DNA of 64,000 nucleotides from Buxus sempervirens (taxonomy: Eukaryota; Streptophyta; Magnoliopsida; Buxales; Buxaceae): NCBI GenBank assembly GCA_947561395.2, contig OX387194.1:31692036-31756035 (forward strand). The letters run 5' to 3'. The notes under the pieces are model-generated. The model was given only the letters and a program-made list of their open reading frames with translations. It ran no database searches and was not told the origin of the DNA. Within the stretch, counting starts at the first letter, position 1; every line of letters starts with the position of its first letter. Position numbers and translations under genes: made by a program. This document shows, piece by piece, positions 11,221 through 21,888 of this stretch.

Positions 11221-12559
11221 TGAAAACAAAACAAAACCGAATGAGATACGAATATCCCAACAAGTAGCACATGCATGCTCAAATACAGTTATATAGTTTG
11301 AAAAAAACATGAATTATATATTAAACATATAACAGTGATAATAACACAATTAATCCAAATAATCTGAATAATCCATCACCAGTTCCAATTCACATATGAA
11401 TACAATCAATATTCTAACATGCAAAACCAATCCACAATATTCAATTCAAATCATTAAGTCACAGCAGGACTTATGAAATAAGACTACATTTAACTAGGGT
11501 AATATCAATATCCACTATGCCATCTCCCGGCTTATGTGCGAAGCCGAGTACACGGTCATCATCTTATTGTGGAAGAACCCAACCAGTACAGAGAAGGGTT
11601 GGCATGTACTAACTAGTCATAGTCCGAATACACGATAAAATGAGGGAAAGTCGCAGCCCACCAATACAACGAATGCCTCATCGAGTACACAATGGAAACG
11701 CGCGCGTGAACAAAGAATTACAACTAGCAAAGAACAATCCTCCTCACTATCTAGCTCCTAAATGGATCCATATCTAGCTATGCCCACTAGACTCGAAAAC
11801 ACACAAAACCAAGTATGATGTCAAGCAAGCACAACTTATCTCAATCTCAATCATCTCATCCCGAGTACACGGGGCATCTCTGAGTACACAGAGGCATCAT
11901 CATCCCAAGTACATGGGGCATCCTCGAGTACATAGAGGAAAACCAAATCAGAAATCAAACTTCAATCTCAGGATTAATATAAACCTCAAAACTTTGGAAA
12001 TATCTCATAATAAAAGAAAACAATGCAAGTCTTTCCACAAAGTCAAGTTTTTCCAAAAACAATCCAAATTAGAGTTCAAAATGCTAATTTTCCCAAATCT
12101 GACCAGAAAAGCAATTTCAAAAGTTTATTTATCTACAACATGATTAATTACAATGATCTCATAAAATAAAATACTTATAATCTTTCCAATCTAAGGTGGA
12201 ACTTCAAAACACCCTTTTAAAACCACATAATAGACTATATTGAGGAAATAAGTGTCCAAATATTTAATAAAAGTCCTTTAAAGTAATTTGCCTTTGGAAA
12301 CACCTTAAGAATGATCTCTATGAAATGTTACAAGTGGTGGAATCAAAATAAACTCATCCTATAATAATTTGGAACCAAAAGTCTCTCAAAAACCCATTTT
12401 AGTAGAATGTGCACAAATTCTTTGTTAATTTGAATTTTAAGATAAATCTTGTGCAAACACTTTATAAAAACCTAAATCTTATTTGTACATAGTTTGGATT
12501 TGATTAAAAACCAATCCTTAGTCAAAATCACCCTAAATTCCTAAAAATGGGTTTTTTCT

Positions 12560-12770
12560 ATGTTGGCCGCTCGACATGGCGCTCGAGCATCCTAACAGAT
12601 GTTCGTGGAAAACATGATCAAGAAGTCAACGCTCGGCATAATGCTCGAGCATCATACTAGGTGCTTGGCTTACCTAGGTTTTTCAATTTCAGGTTCTTAG
12701 AAATTTTAACACACAAGCGGGGCACTTGGGATTGCGCTCGAGCGCGATTCCAGGTGCTCAACCAAAATCA
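12560..12770. repeat. GCTCGAGC palindromic cluster in LTR C
   Basis: Forms such as GGCGCTCGAGCATCC, ATGCTCGAGCATC and GCGCTCGAGCGC recur in about 200 bp of otherwise AT-rich LTR. It lies between the donor-like and acceptor-like sites of this LTR, as in the other families. Confidence 0.7.
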
Positions 12771-13807
12771 CAATACGTAACTGTTTTCCAAGGTTTCTGA
12801 ATTTTCAAAATTTAACCTATCAAATCATGTTCTGATCCATCTAAAAACTCTTTAAACCTCTTCTAAATCACTCATTCAAGCTATCCTACTAATATAAATA
12901 ATAATTAAACACAAATAAAATTCGGATATAACATTTTCCATTAAATTTTCTAGATTCTTAGGTTTAGCTCAAAACAGCAATGTTTCATGGCTTCTTTTTC
13001 AAAACAACTCGACAAATCATGCACAAAATCAGATTAGAAAGATGCTACTTACCTCTGTAACACAATTCGAACTCAATTCCTTCCTGGAATCTCAGATCTA
13101 AACTTAAAAATGATCACTCGATCACTTCAACAAATTTTTCTGCAACATAACATCAAAACACTCAAAATCCTCCCAGATCTATTCTCTAACTCCTAATAGA
13201 ATGTGATTCCTATGAATTCAAGTAATTAAATTCATATCTCACCTTATCCTTCTTTGAATTAAAGGAATTCTCCAAATCTGATCAAGCAAACAGCCGATCT
13301 CCAGCTCTCTCTCTCTCTCTATTCTGATTTCTCCAGATCTGACAAAAATTCTTCTCCAGATTTGATCGTCCCCTTCTTCCTTCTCTTCTTCAAACCCTAG
13401 TTCACTCTATTCTTCTCAGATTCTATATAATTCTCTAGAGACCTCAACTAACTAATCAAACCAACTAAAAACTAACTAACTACTCCCTTTTGTAGCTACC
13501 GCCCATCACCTTAATTTGAAACTTACTTGGTGCTTGCCATCCACCCAATACTTCCTACATAAATAGTAAAAGCTCATTAGCATGATCACATGCATTGCCA
13601 CACCACCTAAATCATATGAACTCAACCAATAAAATTTAAATAACTAACTTACCACTTCAAAGAACTCCTCATCACTTGACTTCTAGAATTTTTTTTCTCC
13701 AAATAACTTCTTTCTCCCTTTTTCCTAAAATTATTCACCAATTAAATCAATTATTATCAATAAAATCAACATTTTAATATTATTAAAATTCAGGATTTTA
13801 CAGCTTT

Positions 13808-14216
13808 CCATTGTGGGGTATCAGTGAGGCCCTCTTGGGGCATAGAGGTGCTCCGGCAACCATCCGCCATGGGGTATCGGCGGGATGTTCTTGTGATTCA
13901 TATGGTATGGTTCGACAGTGGATAGGGTATTCTACTTGGCCTTGATTATCGGTTTGGTTGTCACTTGCCAGCCCATACGTGGGTGCTTCGCTTGCTGAGA
14001 TGTCCCTAGCTAAGCTTCTCTCTGTAAGTCGTGTAGGTGGCAAATGGACATTGGACATTAATATAATTTAGAGACACGCTAACCCATGAGTCTTACCAAG
14101 ACATGCTTACAGTGTATGATTGTATTTATTGAAATGATTTCATGTATTATCCGATTAAGTTGTTTTGGTTTACATTTGGTAAAATTTGAGAATACTATCA
14201 AGATGTTATAAAACTA
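13808..14216 (+). mobile_element. Family A LTR copy 1, second segment
   Basis: The A1 LTR resumes right after the GCTTT duplication of element C with CCATTGTGGGGTATC, matching A2 at 49867. It runs to 14216, where solo LTR E enters with target duplication AACTA (14212-14216 and 19729-19733). Nothing coding is present. Confidence 0.85.
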
Positions 14217-14797
14217 TGTTAGCACCTCATTTTTGCACCTCCCAGAAAGGCAAAAAATAAAAACCCTATCTGAAAAGTCAAAACCTTGAGGGGCCAAAAG
14301 TTGACTTTTTGATTTGGAGCAAATCGACTACCATACTTCTTTCCATTGAATAAAAATTACGACACGATTCTAATGTAACTGAGTTTGCTCAAATCAGAGT
14401 CTGGATGAAAAAGTTATGGGCTGGTCAAACTTAAGCGGAGCAGAAATTGCCTTTCTTCTAAGGCCTAATTCAGCTGCCCAAACCGATCCTAATAGATAGA
14501 GGATCCTGATACGATTCCGACACAACTGAGTTTGCCGGAATCGAAATCCCGGAGAAGAAGATATAAGTAGAATTGGATCCCGGGGAGCAGTTCGACTTTC
14601 TGCTAAAAACCTGAATTTGCTACCATACTCTAGCTCAGTGGATAGAGAATCTCGACTTGATTCCAACACCACTAAGTTTGCTGAAATTAGACATTAGATG
14701 AAAGATTTATGGCAAGTCAAAGTTTCAGAAAAACTGCCCACGTGGCAAAGAAGCAGAAATGGACAAAACAAATAAAAATAATGATATTTATGAAAAT
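14217..14797 (+). mobile_element. Solo LTR E, first segment
   Basis: The element starts TGTTAGCACCTCATTTTTGC. Together with 17221-19728 it forms a TG...CA unit of about 3.1 kb flanked by AACTA on both sides, inserted in A1. It shows no similarity to the other LTR families and lacks the shared micro-ORF layout, so it is probably from another LTR lineage. It is interrupted by solo LTR B1. Confidence 0.75.
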
Positions 14798-15454
14798 TGT
14801 AAGACCCCGAATTTTCCTTAAATAATAGAATAAATTAATAAATAATATTTTTGGGAGTTATAATTGATGGAAATAATTTATTGACGTAGGTGAGCGTAAT
14901 ATCAGTGGAGATCAAGTATTGGACGCAGATCCGACCGTCCGATCATGAGTTATCAAGGTATGATTCATATTTTAAATTTGTTGTGTTCTGATTGGGCAGT
15001 GTGCATAGAAAATTAGTAAGTGAGCTACGTGGGATCAGAGGGTATAAATACTTGTTTAATACCCTAAGGCTATACGTTTGGAATACCTATCGTTGTATTC
15101 TCTTCGTATTCAATAGCTGCAAGACAAAACAGCGACCGAGAACGACTGGCGACTGGAAGGAGAAGAAGAAGAAGGAAAAGGGAGAGAGTACGTTGATTTT
15201 GGTCTTCTGAATATTGCTTGGTGATAGTGTTCATCGTTGTTCAAGAGGAGAAGGGAGAAACCACGCAAACAGAGGTAGGGGACACAGTTTTATCGTCCAT
15301 TTTTGTATTTTCGTGTGTTTAATCTCCAAAGCATGATTTTTTGATATATATATATATTTATGTATATAGCATGATATAGTTGTTATATGTATTCTTGTAA
15401 TGCTTAGAATAGGAAAAATCACATTTATAAACACTTTCTGTTCGTTTTTTAGAG

Positions 15455-15605
15455 ACCGCCAACCTCACTGTGCTCGGTGATCCTCAGAGCTCTTAGGTGC
15501 TAGTTAAAAAAATGAGACCGCCCGAGATGGCTTGATGATTTATTGTCGGCGACCGAATTTAAACTACCGCCTGAGCGATCCTAGGCGATCCTAAGCGCTC
15601 TATGC
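15455..15605. repeat. GCGATC/CCGCC motif cluster in LTR B1
   Basis: Motifs such as GAGCGATCCTAGGCGATCC and GAGACCGCC repeat here. The matching cluster in B2 (45575-45750) reads GGATCGCC and CGGCGGTC, and B3 keeps AGATCGCCTAG near 23104. It occupies the same relative position as the motif clusters of the other families. Confidence 0.6.
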
Positions 15606-16749
15606 AGAAAAATCCGATTCTTCAAAATTAAATTCCTATTTCAATTCCAAACTATTTTTAGTCAATTTTAATCATTAATTAAGACGCTTTAAGGCCAAAA
15701 TAATTTATCAAATTTCCTGTTTTATAAAAAAATAAATTAGGGAGATATTTAAGACACTAGTTGCCAAACTTTGTACGTAATTGTGAAATTTAGTTTTTGG
15801 GAAAATTGGACCTATCATTTGAAATACCAGTTACAAAACATCTTTAAATTACACTATCAACCAGATAATTACATAATGAGATTTCAAATCATAAGTCCAA
15901 CTCAGTTAACCCGAATATTGAAGGAAATGTCAGATTTACCCTTTTTATATGCCGCTAGGCACCAACCCTTATAGAATTATTAGACTTTAGGGATTTTTGG
16001 GGTCTAGTGGGCATAGCTGGTTATGGATCCATAGTTGTGGCTAGATATCTAAGGGATATTTCGTTTGGGTTGAGTTTCTCCTATGTGCGAGCGCGCTTCC
16101 CTTGCAAGTTAGTTTGCTCTGGAAGGTCCTATGTCTGGAGGGACACCCCGGTGCTCCACTGGTGATTCCTTGTACATGTAGATAAGCGGCCATCTCCATG
16201 TTCATGTTCCGGTGCTATATTCTAGTGGTACATTCCAACTCTGTTGAGTTCGTGCGCAATAAGTCGGTGACTACGGCTCTTGTCTAAGCCGATCTTCATG
16301 GGGCTTGAGTATCATTAGTAGCACTGCCCCTAAGCCGCACGGTGGGATAGAATTTAGTTGAGTGTCATCTCAAATACTTACCTATCATTGTGAGTCCTAC
16401 AATGACACTAAAATCACAAACACATGTTACTGTTGCATACATGCTGGAAGCATGTATTTGGTATATTGGTTGGATGTGACTGTTTAGTGCATCCTAGTAA
16501 TGTATGGATTATGCTATTGATTTATGATATTGGATTCCTATCATAGAACTTGCTGAAATTTTATATTTAGAACTGTTTTATATACTGTTTTGTATTCCAT
16601 GACCGATACGAAAGTTTATACGAGCCTGCTTAATCGAAACTGCTTAATCGTGCATGAACTGCTATCTTTATGTATATGAACTGTTTAAAACATGCATGTG
16701 TTACCTACTAGGATATTCGTATCTCACCCTACCTTTATCTTATTTTTCA

Positions 16750-16842
16750 GCTGATACACGAGAGGGGGATCATAGTAGTGATTTCCAGGGAGAGCTTGCT
16801 GATTATTCGCCGGAGGAGTTTTATTATCCGGATTTTGTCTGA
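16750..16842 (+). other. LTR acidic micro-ORF, B1 copy (open)
   Basis: After TTATTTTTCAG the plus strand is open for 30 codons. It begins ADTREGDHSSDF and ends DYSPEEFYYPDFV before TGA. The frame is also open upstream to an ATG at 16654, giving a possible 62-residue peptide with a hydrophobic start (CYLLGYSYLT). Copy B2 has the same reading with one CAG changed to TAG. Confidence 0.55.
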
Positions 16843-17324
16843 GGTTGTGGATTGATATGAATTTAGTTATTTTGGATGGATTATTATTCATGTGTTGGTT
16901 TTGATGTATTAGAGAGATGAGAGATTTAGTGACCCTTTTATTTTACCAGACTTTAATATTTGATTTTGATGGTTATTTATATCTCAGTTTTTAGGATATT
17001 AGACTATACTTCCACATATTGATGTTCTGCACTCTAATAGTCATTTAATGGATGGATCATTTATTTCTTTAGTCTGGTATATTCTTGATGTTTATTTGAT
17101 ATGGGCCCAGTAACATCTCGGATTTGGTTGATGAACTGAATTCGAGTTATTACAGTAGCGAACCGGGTTCGGGTCGGATGTTGGTTTTGCATTGACCCGG
17201 GTTCGGGGCGTTACAAAAATGTATCTTTTTCGTATTTTAAATAAACAAAAAATAAGATAAGAAATCGGATAAGATCTCTCAAAATTGGATAAAATTTGAG
17301 TTCCAAACATTTAAAACGTGTTGT

Positions 17325-17545
17325 CCGCATAGTATGTGCGGACGTGCCTCGTCTGCACATACTATGCGGATTCAAGCTTATCCACAATGCCACGTGGCAG
17401 ATATTTTCCGATTGCACACGAGGAAAATTTATCCACACTTTAAATGCGGATCAGGTGCATTTGCACTTTAAATGCAGACCAGGCGTGTCCGCACTTTAAA
17501 CGTGGATCAGGCCGATCCGCATACTAAGTGTGGACGCGGACTTTC
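17325..17545. repeat. GTCCGCA/TGCGGAC palindromic cluster upstream of a TATA box
   Basis: CCGCATAGTATGTGCGGAC is followed by its near inverse TCTGCACATACTATGCGG. Several TGCGGA(T/C) and TCCGCAC units separated by CACTTTAAA spacers come next. The array ends just before CTATAAATA. It resembles a repeated upstream promoter element of LTR U3 regions, and protein binding is not shown by the sequence. Confidence 0.65.
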
Positions 17546-17547
17546 GC

Positions 17548-17559
17548 TCTATAAATAGG
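17548..17559 (+). promoter_or_regulatory. TATA box of LTR E
   Basis: CTCTATAAATAGGC is a strong plant TATA box placed directly downstream of the palindromic cluster and upstream of a CT-rich leader. It is the best promoter candidate of this LTR. Confidence 0.6.
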
Positions 17560-19733
17560 CCCGCAGCTCCATTGTTTGGGGCTTCTTCTTTCCTTCTTCC
17601 ACCTCCTTCTTCCCCACAACCTCCCCTACTACCAGAGACCTTCTGAGCCATTTTTCACTCACTCAACCTTTCTAAATACCCAAATGCTCCTCTAACCCTC
17701 TTTCCTTCTACTTTCTCCATTCTACTTACAAGAAGAGAAAGAATCCTTGATTTTCGGAGCAAGAGAGGAACTCCGAAGTGCTGTCCAAGTCCACCAGAGG
17801 GTCCTCACTCATCCGAATAGAAAGGTAACACCAAGGTGAGAATATTTGCCATATTTTGTTTAACATATGTTGAAATAAAGTCTTTCTAGGCAAGTCTCTT
17901 CTTGGATGCTTTGGGCTTGTTTTTATTACCATCTCCTTTTCTTTCTCATGTCACTGGAGTCCCCATGGTAAGGGGGATTCTCCGAACGAAAGTGGAGAGG
18001 AGAGTTTTGTTTATCAAGTAAAGGAAGGACATTTGAGCAAACTTTTCTCTCATCCTATTTATTGTTGTTTTTCGAAAGAGGGGTTTGTCCTCTTTCTCAT
18101 ATCTGATGTAACCCTAAAGCCCCTCTTTCCCTTCACGTATGGTGTGTTATTTGTGTCCTTCCTTTTACATAATTGTTCCATGCGTAGTAAAAGGCAAGGC
18201 ACACACTTTCTCTTCCCTTTATTTACTGTCTTAGTATGTTTGTATAAGATGTTCATGAACACCATACACACACTCACATATAGCACTTCATGAGCTTGCT
18301 CAGGGGCCTTTTTTTTGTATATTTGCACTACCATGGATGGATTCTTGTTAGCGCACTTAGCATATCATCCATATCATTTCCACATGCACCAAGGCCATCC
18401 TAAGCCTCATGCAAGTCTCTTTTAAATTTCTTCATCTATTATCCACTGTTTTCATGAGTTTTTTAGTACCATCTTCATGCACATCTACCACTGTTATTTG
18501 CTCCATATGCTGGTTTGTATGTGACTTGGATGAAATATGTGAATGGTTTGGTCGATTGGAATAGGTTCAAGGCCTTTTGGGTCACGTTCCTTCTCCCCCG
18601 TAGTGAAGGTTAGAGACCTCCAGTAATACCAGCAATTGGGACCTCTAGAGTCCCTAATACAGACCTTCGGTGCTGATCCCAAGAGGTGGGAGAAGCCCCA
18701 AGCTTCTCCCCTCCTTTCTTGCTTGAAACACCGGTGAGAAGTGGTATTTTGGCCAGAAAATGAGATTGTAAAGCCACTGTGGGTCTGCTCAGAGACCCAT
18801 TGCAGTTCGCAAAGACCCCTGAGAAGATGGCAACCACACCCCCTTGGCGATTTTTGGCGATTTGGATTCTCGGGCCGGATCTGCAGAGACAGTGCGGATC
18901 AGGCCTGCCCGTACTGTATGTGCAGACAGACCCATTAAACCCCCCAAATCCTATTTCCATGGGCCTAAGCCCATCCAACACAACTTAAATAAGATTAATT
19001 GAACCCCTTAGGGCCTCTGGGTCAACTCAAGCCCTCTTTCGTGAGACTTGGGCCCACTTAGGCCTAATAAGGCTTTTTGGGCCTTCCAATGGGGCCCACA
19101 TCCTGACCAACCCTAACCAGGGTCCATCTCAATAATCGGCCTTAAAGGCTACTTGGTTAATTCCCTAAGCCTTTCCAAAATACAACGGGCCCATTAAAAG
19201 ACTTTAACCCACTAATCTCTGTACATTCAATTAATCCTCAAATCAAATAACCAAATCCAGAAAGGGTTATCCAACATAACCATAAATGGGAATTGGGCCT
19301 AACCCAGGCCCAACTTGGCACCAAATGGGCCTTCCAACGAGGCCCAAAACGACCCATCTCACTTGGGATAAAAAAGACAAAATCAACAAAAAGAAAGGGG
19401 ACCCACACCACTTTGGTGTTCCCCACCAGACCTGGAATAAGTGCAGCATATCAGAATAAGAATCAGGTGAGTAAATCAGAACCAAGTTGACTCAAACCAG
19501 GGAGGACCGAGGGACCCGTCAACCGATGGGGCGAACTGGGGTGTCTTTGGACTTCCCCGGACCGTAACCGAAAACTTAGTCGGAATCTCTAAAAAGCCGC
19601 AGACCATTCAAATAGAATAATATAGGTACCCTAGTGTCTGCCTGCACCCCATCAGGCAGTGGCGACTCCGAATCCCCCGAGGCACGCACTCCACGTGCGC
19701 CTTGCCCGTGCGAAAGACCATGCACACAAACTA

Positions 19734-20221
19734 CATAAACTGTTTCTATACATGTATGTTTGCTTTTTATTGGGACTTTCGTCTCACACATGCTTTATTT
19801 TACCGGATTTGTTTTCAGAATCCCTTGGTGAGCCATGTACTAGGGCAGAGATTGAGGGAGATCCAGATTATAGGCCCAAGGACTATTAGTACCACCCATA
19901 GTACAATTCTCTTTATGATGCTATATTTTGTTTTGGGGAATTGTAAATGGGATGTAAATATTCTTTTTGGACTTATAAACTTGAGAGCTACCTTTAGATT
20001 ATCACCTTTGTATATGAATGTACATGTGAGAGATAGTGATGGTGAGATCTTAGTTGTCTTTGGTACACTCAGATATAATATCTTTTGGAGTGATTATACA
20101 GGTGATATTTTTTTAGATGGAAAAAATGCTTCTTTTGCTTATACACTCTGATGATTACATTGTAATTGTCCACATTGATTGTATTAATTAGGTTCTTTTG
20201 GGCCCATAAGTAGGGCTTAGG
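19734..20221 (+). mobile_element. Family A LTR copy 1, third segment
   Basis: A1 resumes after LTR E (CATAAACTGTTTCTATACATG, compare A2 at 50283). It continues to CATAAGTAGGGCTTAGG, about 50 bp short of its end, and is broken at 20221 where LTR A3 begins. The missing tail reappears at 28938-28989. The 149-codon open frame across here (19702-20151) begins inside LTR E and has no domain, so I treat it as chance. Confidence 0.8.
19818..19889 (+). other. LTR acidic micro-ORF, A1 copy (shortened by a stop)
   Basis: After TTGTTTTCAG the frame reads ESLGEPCTRAEIEGD ... YRPKDY and stops at TAG. The bases after the stop read Y-H-P, so the copy keeps the family ending with an interruption. Compare A2 (50370-50450) and A3 (21658-21738). 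Confidence 0.5.
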
Positions 20222-21164
20222 TGTGAAACCCCGACCCAAATTATATCTTAATTATTAAGTTCAATTATTTAAAGTGAGATTATTAGATTAATTAAGCACT
20301 TGTGATATGAAGATGATATGGATGTGGATTATGCCTGAGAATTGTGGAAAAGAAATTGAAGTATGTTGAAGGTTCTATTAAAGTAAGCTTAATTAAGGTT
20401 ATGTTTAAATTTTAATTGGTTAAGGTATCCTATATTTAGTTCTAGTGAATTGGAAATCAAATTCTGAAAAAATTGAAGTTAAATGTGAAAATTAGCCTTG
20501 ACGTGCGGACCTTGAATTTCATCATGCCTAAAATTCTAGTTTTGCCCGATTTTCACCAAGAACCACTTTTTGAATTTGATACCTAAATGAGTGATTTAGA
20601 AGCCCGTAAAATTCCAGAAAATTTGTCTACCCTTCATTATACTACGATCCAAATTTGAGTCCAAAAATCCTAATAGATTTGTCTAAAAAAATCATATACC
20701 CAAAAAGTCATCGTTTTTAACTAGACTTAGACTATTTTTCAAGGTCAAAAACTTTTTGGCTCGAAATCCATTGATTTTTGGTATGGTGACTTTGTTGGTA
20801 ATCCTAAGACAATCCCACTCATCAATTATGTATTTGTGGATTTTATAGCATTCATTTGCTTGATTTGGATCTATGAAAGTGAGGTTGAGACCTCTTATGT
20901 AATTTGACAAGGTGCTTAGCCTTGGTTTGATTGGCAATTAATGGGTAATCTCACTTAGCCCTGGTTGAATGGCAGTGGATGGGGAATTCCACTCGGTCCT
21001 GGTTTGTGTTTTGTGGACTTCGTGGCGTATGTGTTTTACTTTGAATTGGCTTTGGATGTGAAGTAATTATTGATTTCTCTTACACTTGTAAGTATTGATT
21101 TGATTTGGTAAAGGTATGATGAGCTATCTTATGTGATTTGACCAGGCACCTAGCCTAGGGTTTG

Positions 21165-21325
21165 AATGGCAGTGAATTAGTAATCTCACTGGATAGTGAA
21201 TGAGTAATCTCACTTAGTAGTGGATGAGTAGTCTCACTTGGTAGTAAATGTGTAATCTCATTTGGCAGTGAATGTATAATCTCACTTGGCAGTGAATGAG
21301 TAATCTCACTTGATTTGTGCATTAA
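21165..21325. repeat. Minisatellite of GTGAATGAGTAATCTCACTT units in A3
   Basis: Six imperfect units of about 27 bp (GGCAGTGAATGAGTAATCTC type) lie in tandem. A1 and A2 have only two or three related GTGGATGGGGAATTCCACTT units at this place, so the array expanded within A3 or its source. Confidence 0.8.
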
Positions 21326-21657
21326 GGCATTGGTTCTAGAAAATGATGCGAATGGTTTGTTTTATATTATGAGTCCTACCAAGATATGCTTGTAGTAAAT
21401 GATTGGGTCTATCGAACGAATTCTATGTGTTATCGGATTTAGATGCTTTGACTTGAGATTATACCTTATATCTGAGAATATTATCATGATGTCATAAACT
21501 TGCATAAACTGCTTCTATTCATGAGTTCTATATTTAATATCAATGAATGTTATCATGATGTTATATGAATTGCATAAACTGCTTCTATTCATGCATTTTT
21601 GCTGCTTAATGGGACTTTAAGTCTCACACATGTTTTGTTTTACCAGATTTGTTTTTA

Positions 21658-21738
21658 GATCCTCTGTGTGAGCACGATATTGGGGCAGAGCTAGAGGGAG
21701 AGCTTGAGTATAGGCTTGAGGACTACTACCGCCCATAA
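21658..21738 (+). other. LTR acidic micro-ORF, A3 copy (open)
   Basis: After TTTGTTTTTAG the frame is open for 26 codons, starting DPLCEHDIGAELEGE and ending YRLEDYYRP before TAA. Length and ending match A2 although the middle differs, and the frame is kept despite the large deletion elsewhere in this LTR. Confidence 0.55.
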
Positions 21739-21888
21739 TAGGATTCTTCATGTGTTGTTGGTTTTTTGTTTTTTTGGGAATTGTAAATGGGAATGTAATA
21801 ACTCTCTTTTGGATTACAACTTTAGTATGTGATTGTACATATGAAAAAGATATTGTGAATATTTAGTTAACCCTTTTGTTATACACAG

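Larger units (their letters stand above)
10891..13802 (-). mobile_element. 5' LTR of gypsy element C
   Basis: A complete LTR of 2912 bp in reverse orientation reads TGTAATGCCCCGGATC ... CAGGATTTTACA. GCTTT follows at 13803-13807 and matches 2863-2867, closing the target duplication of the whole element. Inside, read on the minus strand, are a leader with CT/GA-rich sequence (13250-13400), donor-like CAGAG|GTAAGTAGCATC (complement of 13041-13052), a CTCGAG cluster, ATGGATCCAT (11762-11771) and the acidic micro-ORF. LTRs this long with an initiator-Met primer site fit the Tekay/Del-type chromoviruses, which is an inference from structure. Confidence 0.88.
14798..17215 (+). mobile_element. Solo LTR B1
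   Basis: A 2418-bp LTR starts TGTAAGACCCCGAATTTTCC and ends ACCCGGGTTCGGGGCGTTACA, flanked by a perfect AAAAT duplication (14793-14797 and 17216-17220). It includes a GA-rich leader (15155-15270), donor-like AGAG|GTAGGGGACAC at 15274, a GCGATC/CCGCC cluster, TATGGATCCATA at 16022-16033 and the acidic micro-ORF. A reverse copy (B2) lies at 44018-46343 and a diverged copy (B3) at 21889-24866. Confidence 0.9.
17221..19728 (+). mobile_element. Solo LTR E, second segment
   Basis: LTR E continues after B1 and ends ...GACCATGCACACA at 19728, followed by the second AACTA. It contains a GTGCGGA/TCCGCAC cluster, a TATA box, a CT-rich leader (17575-17720), long stretches rich in GGGCCCA and TAAGCCC (18960-19350), and a hairpin-like GCCTGCACCCCATCAGGC (19640-19657). 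Short open frames on both strands near 18610-18990 have no recognisable domain and are taken as chance. Confidence 0.75.
20222..21888 (+). mobile_element. Family A LTR copy 3 (A3), first segment
   Basis: It starts TGTGAAACCCCGACCC, the full A-type head, and follows the A family. However, it jumps at about 20518 from GACCTTGAAT to TTTCATCATGCC. It thus lacks the 2 kb that hold the minisatellite, leader, donor and GATTA cluster of A1 and A2. It is interrupted at 21888 by B3 and resumes at 24867. The flanks do not show a clean target duplication (TTAGG before, GTTAG after 25073). Confidence 0.8.

Noticed and set aside
18610..18981. 123-codon minus-strand frame in LTR E
   Set aside because: There is no recognisable domain, overlapping frames are open on both strands in a GC-richer patch, and there are no splice or promoter signals on that strand.
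19702..20151. 149-codon plus-strand open frame
   Set aside because: It starts inside LTR E and crosses the E/A1 junction, so it cannot be an old gene. No domain is seen, and the corresponding A2 region is not open in this frame.
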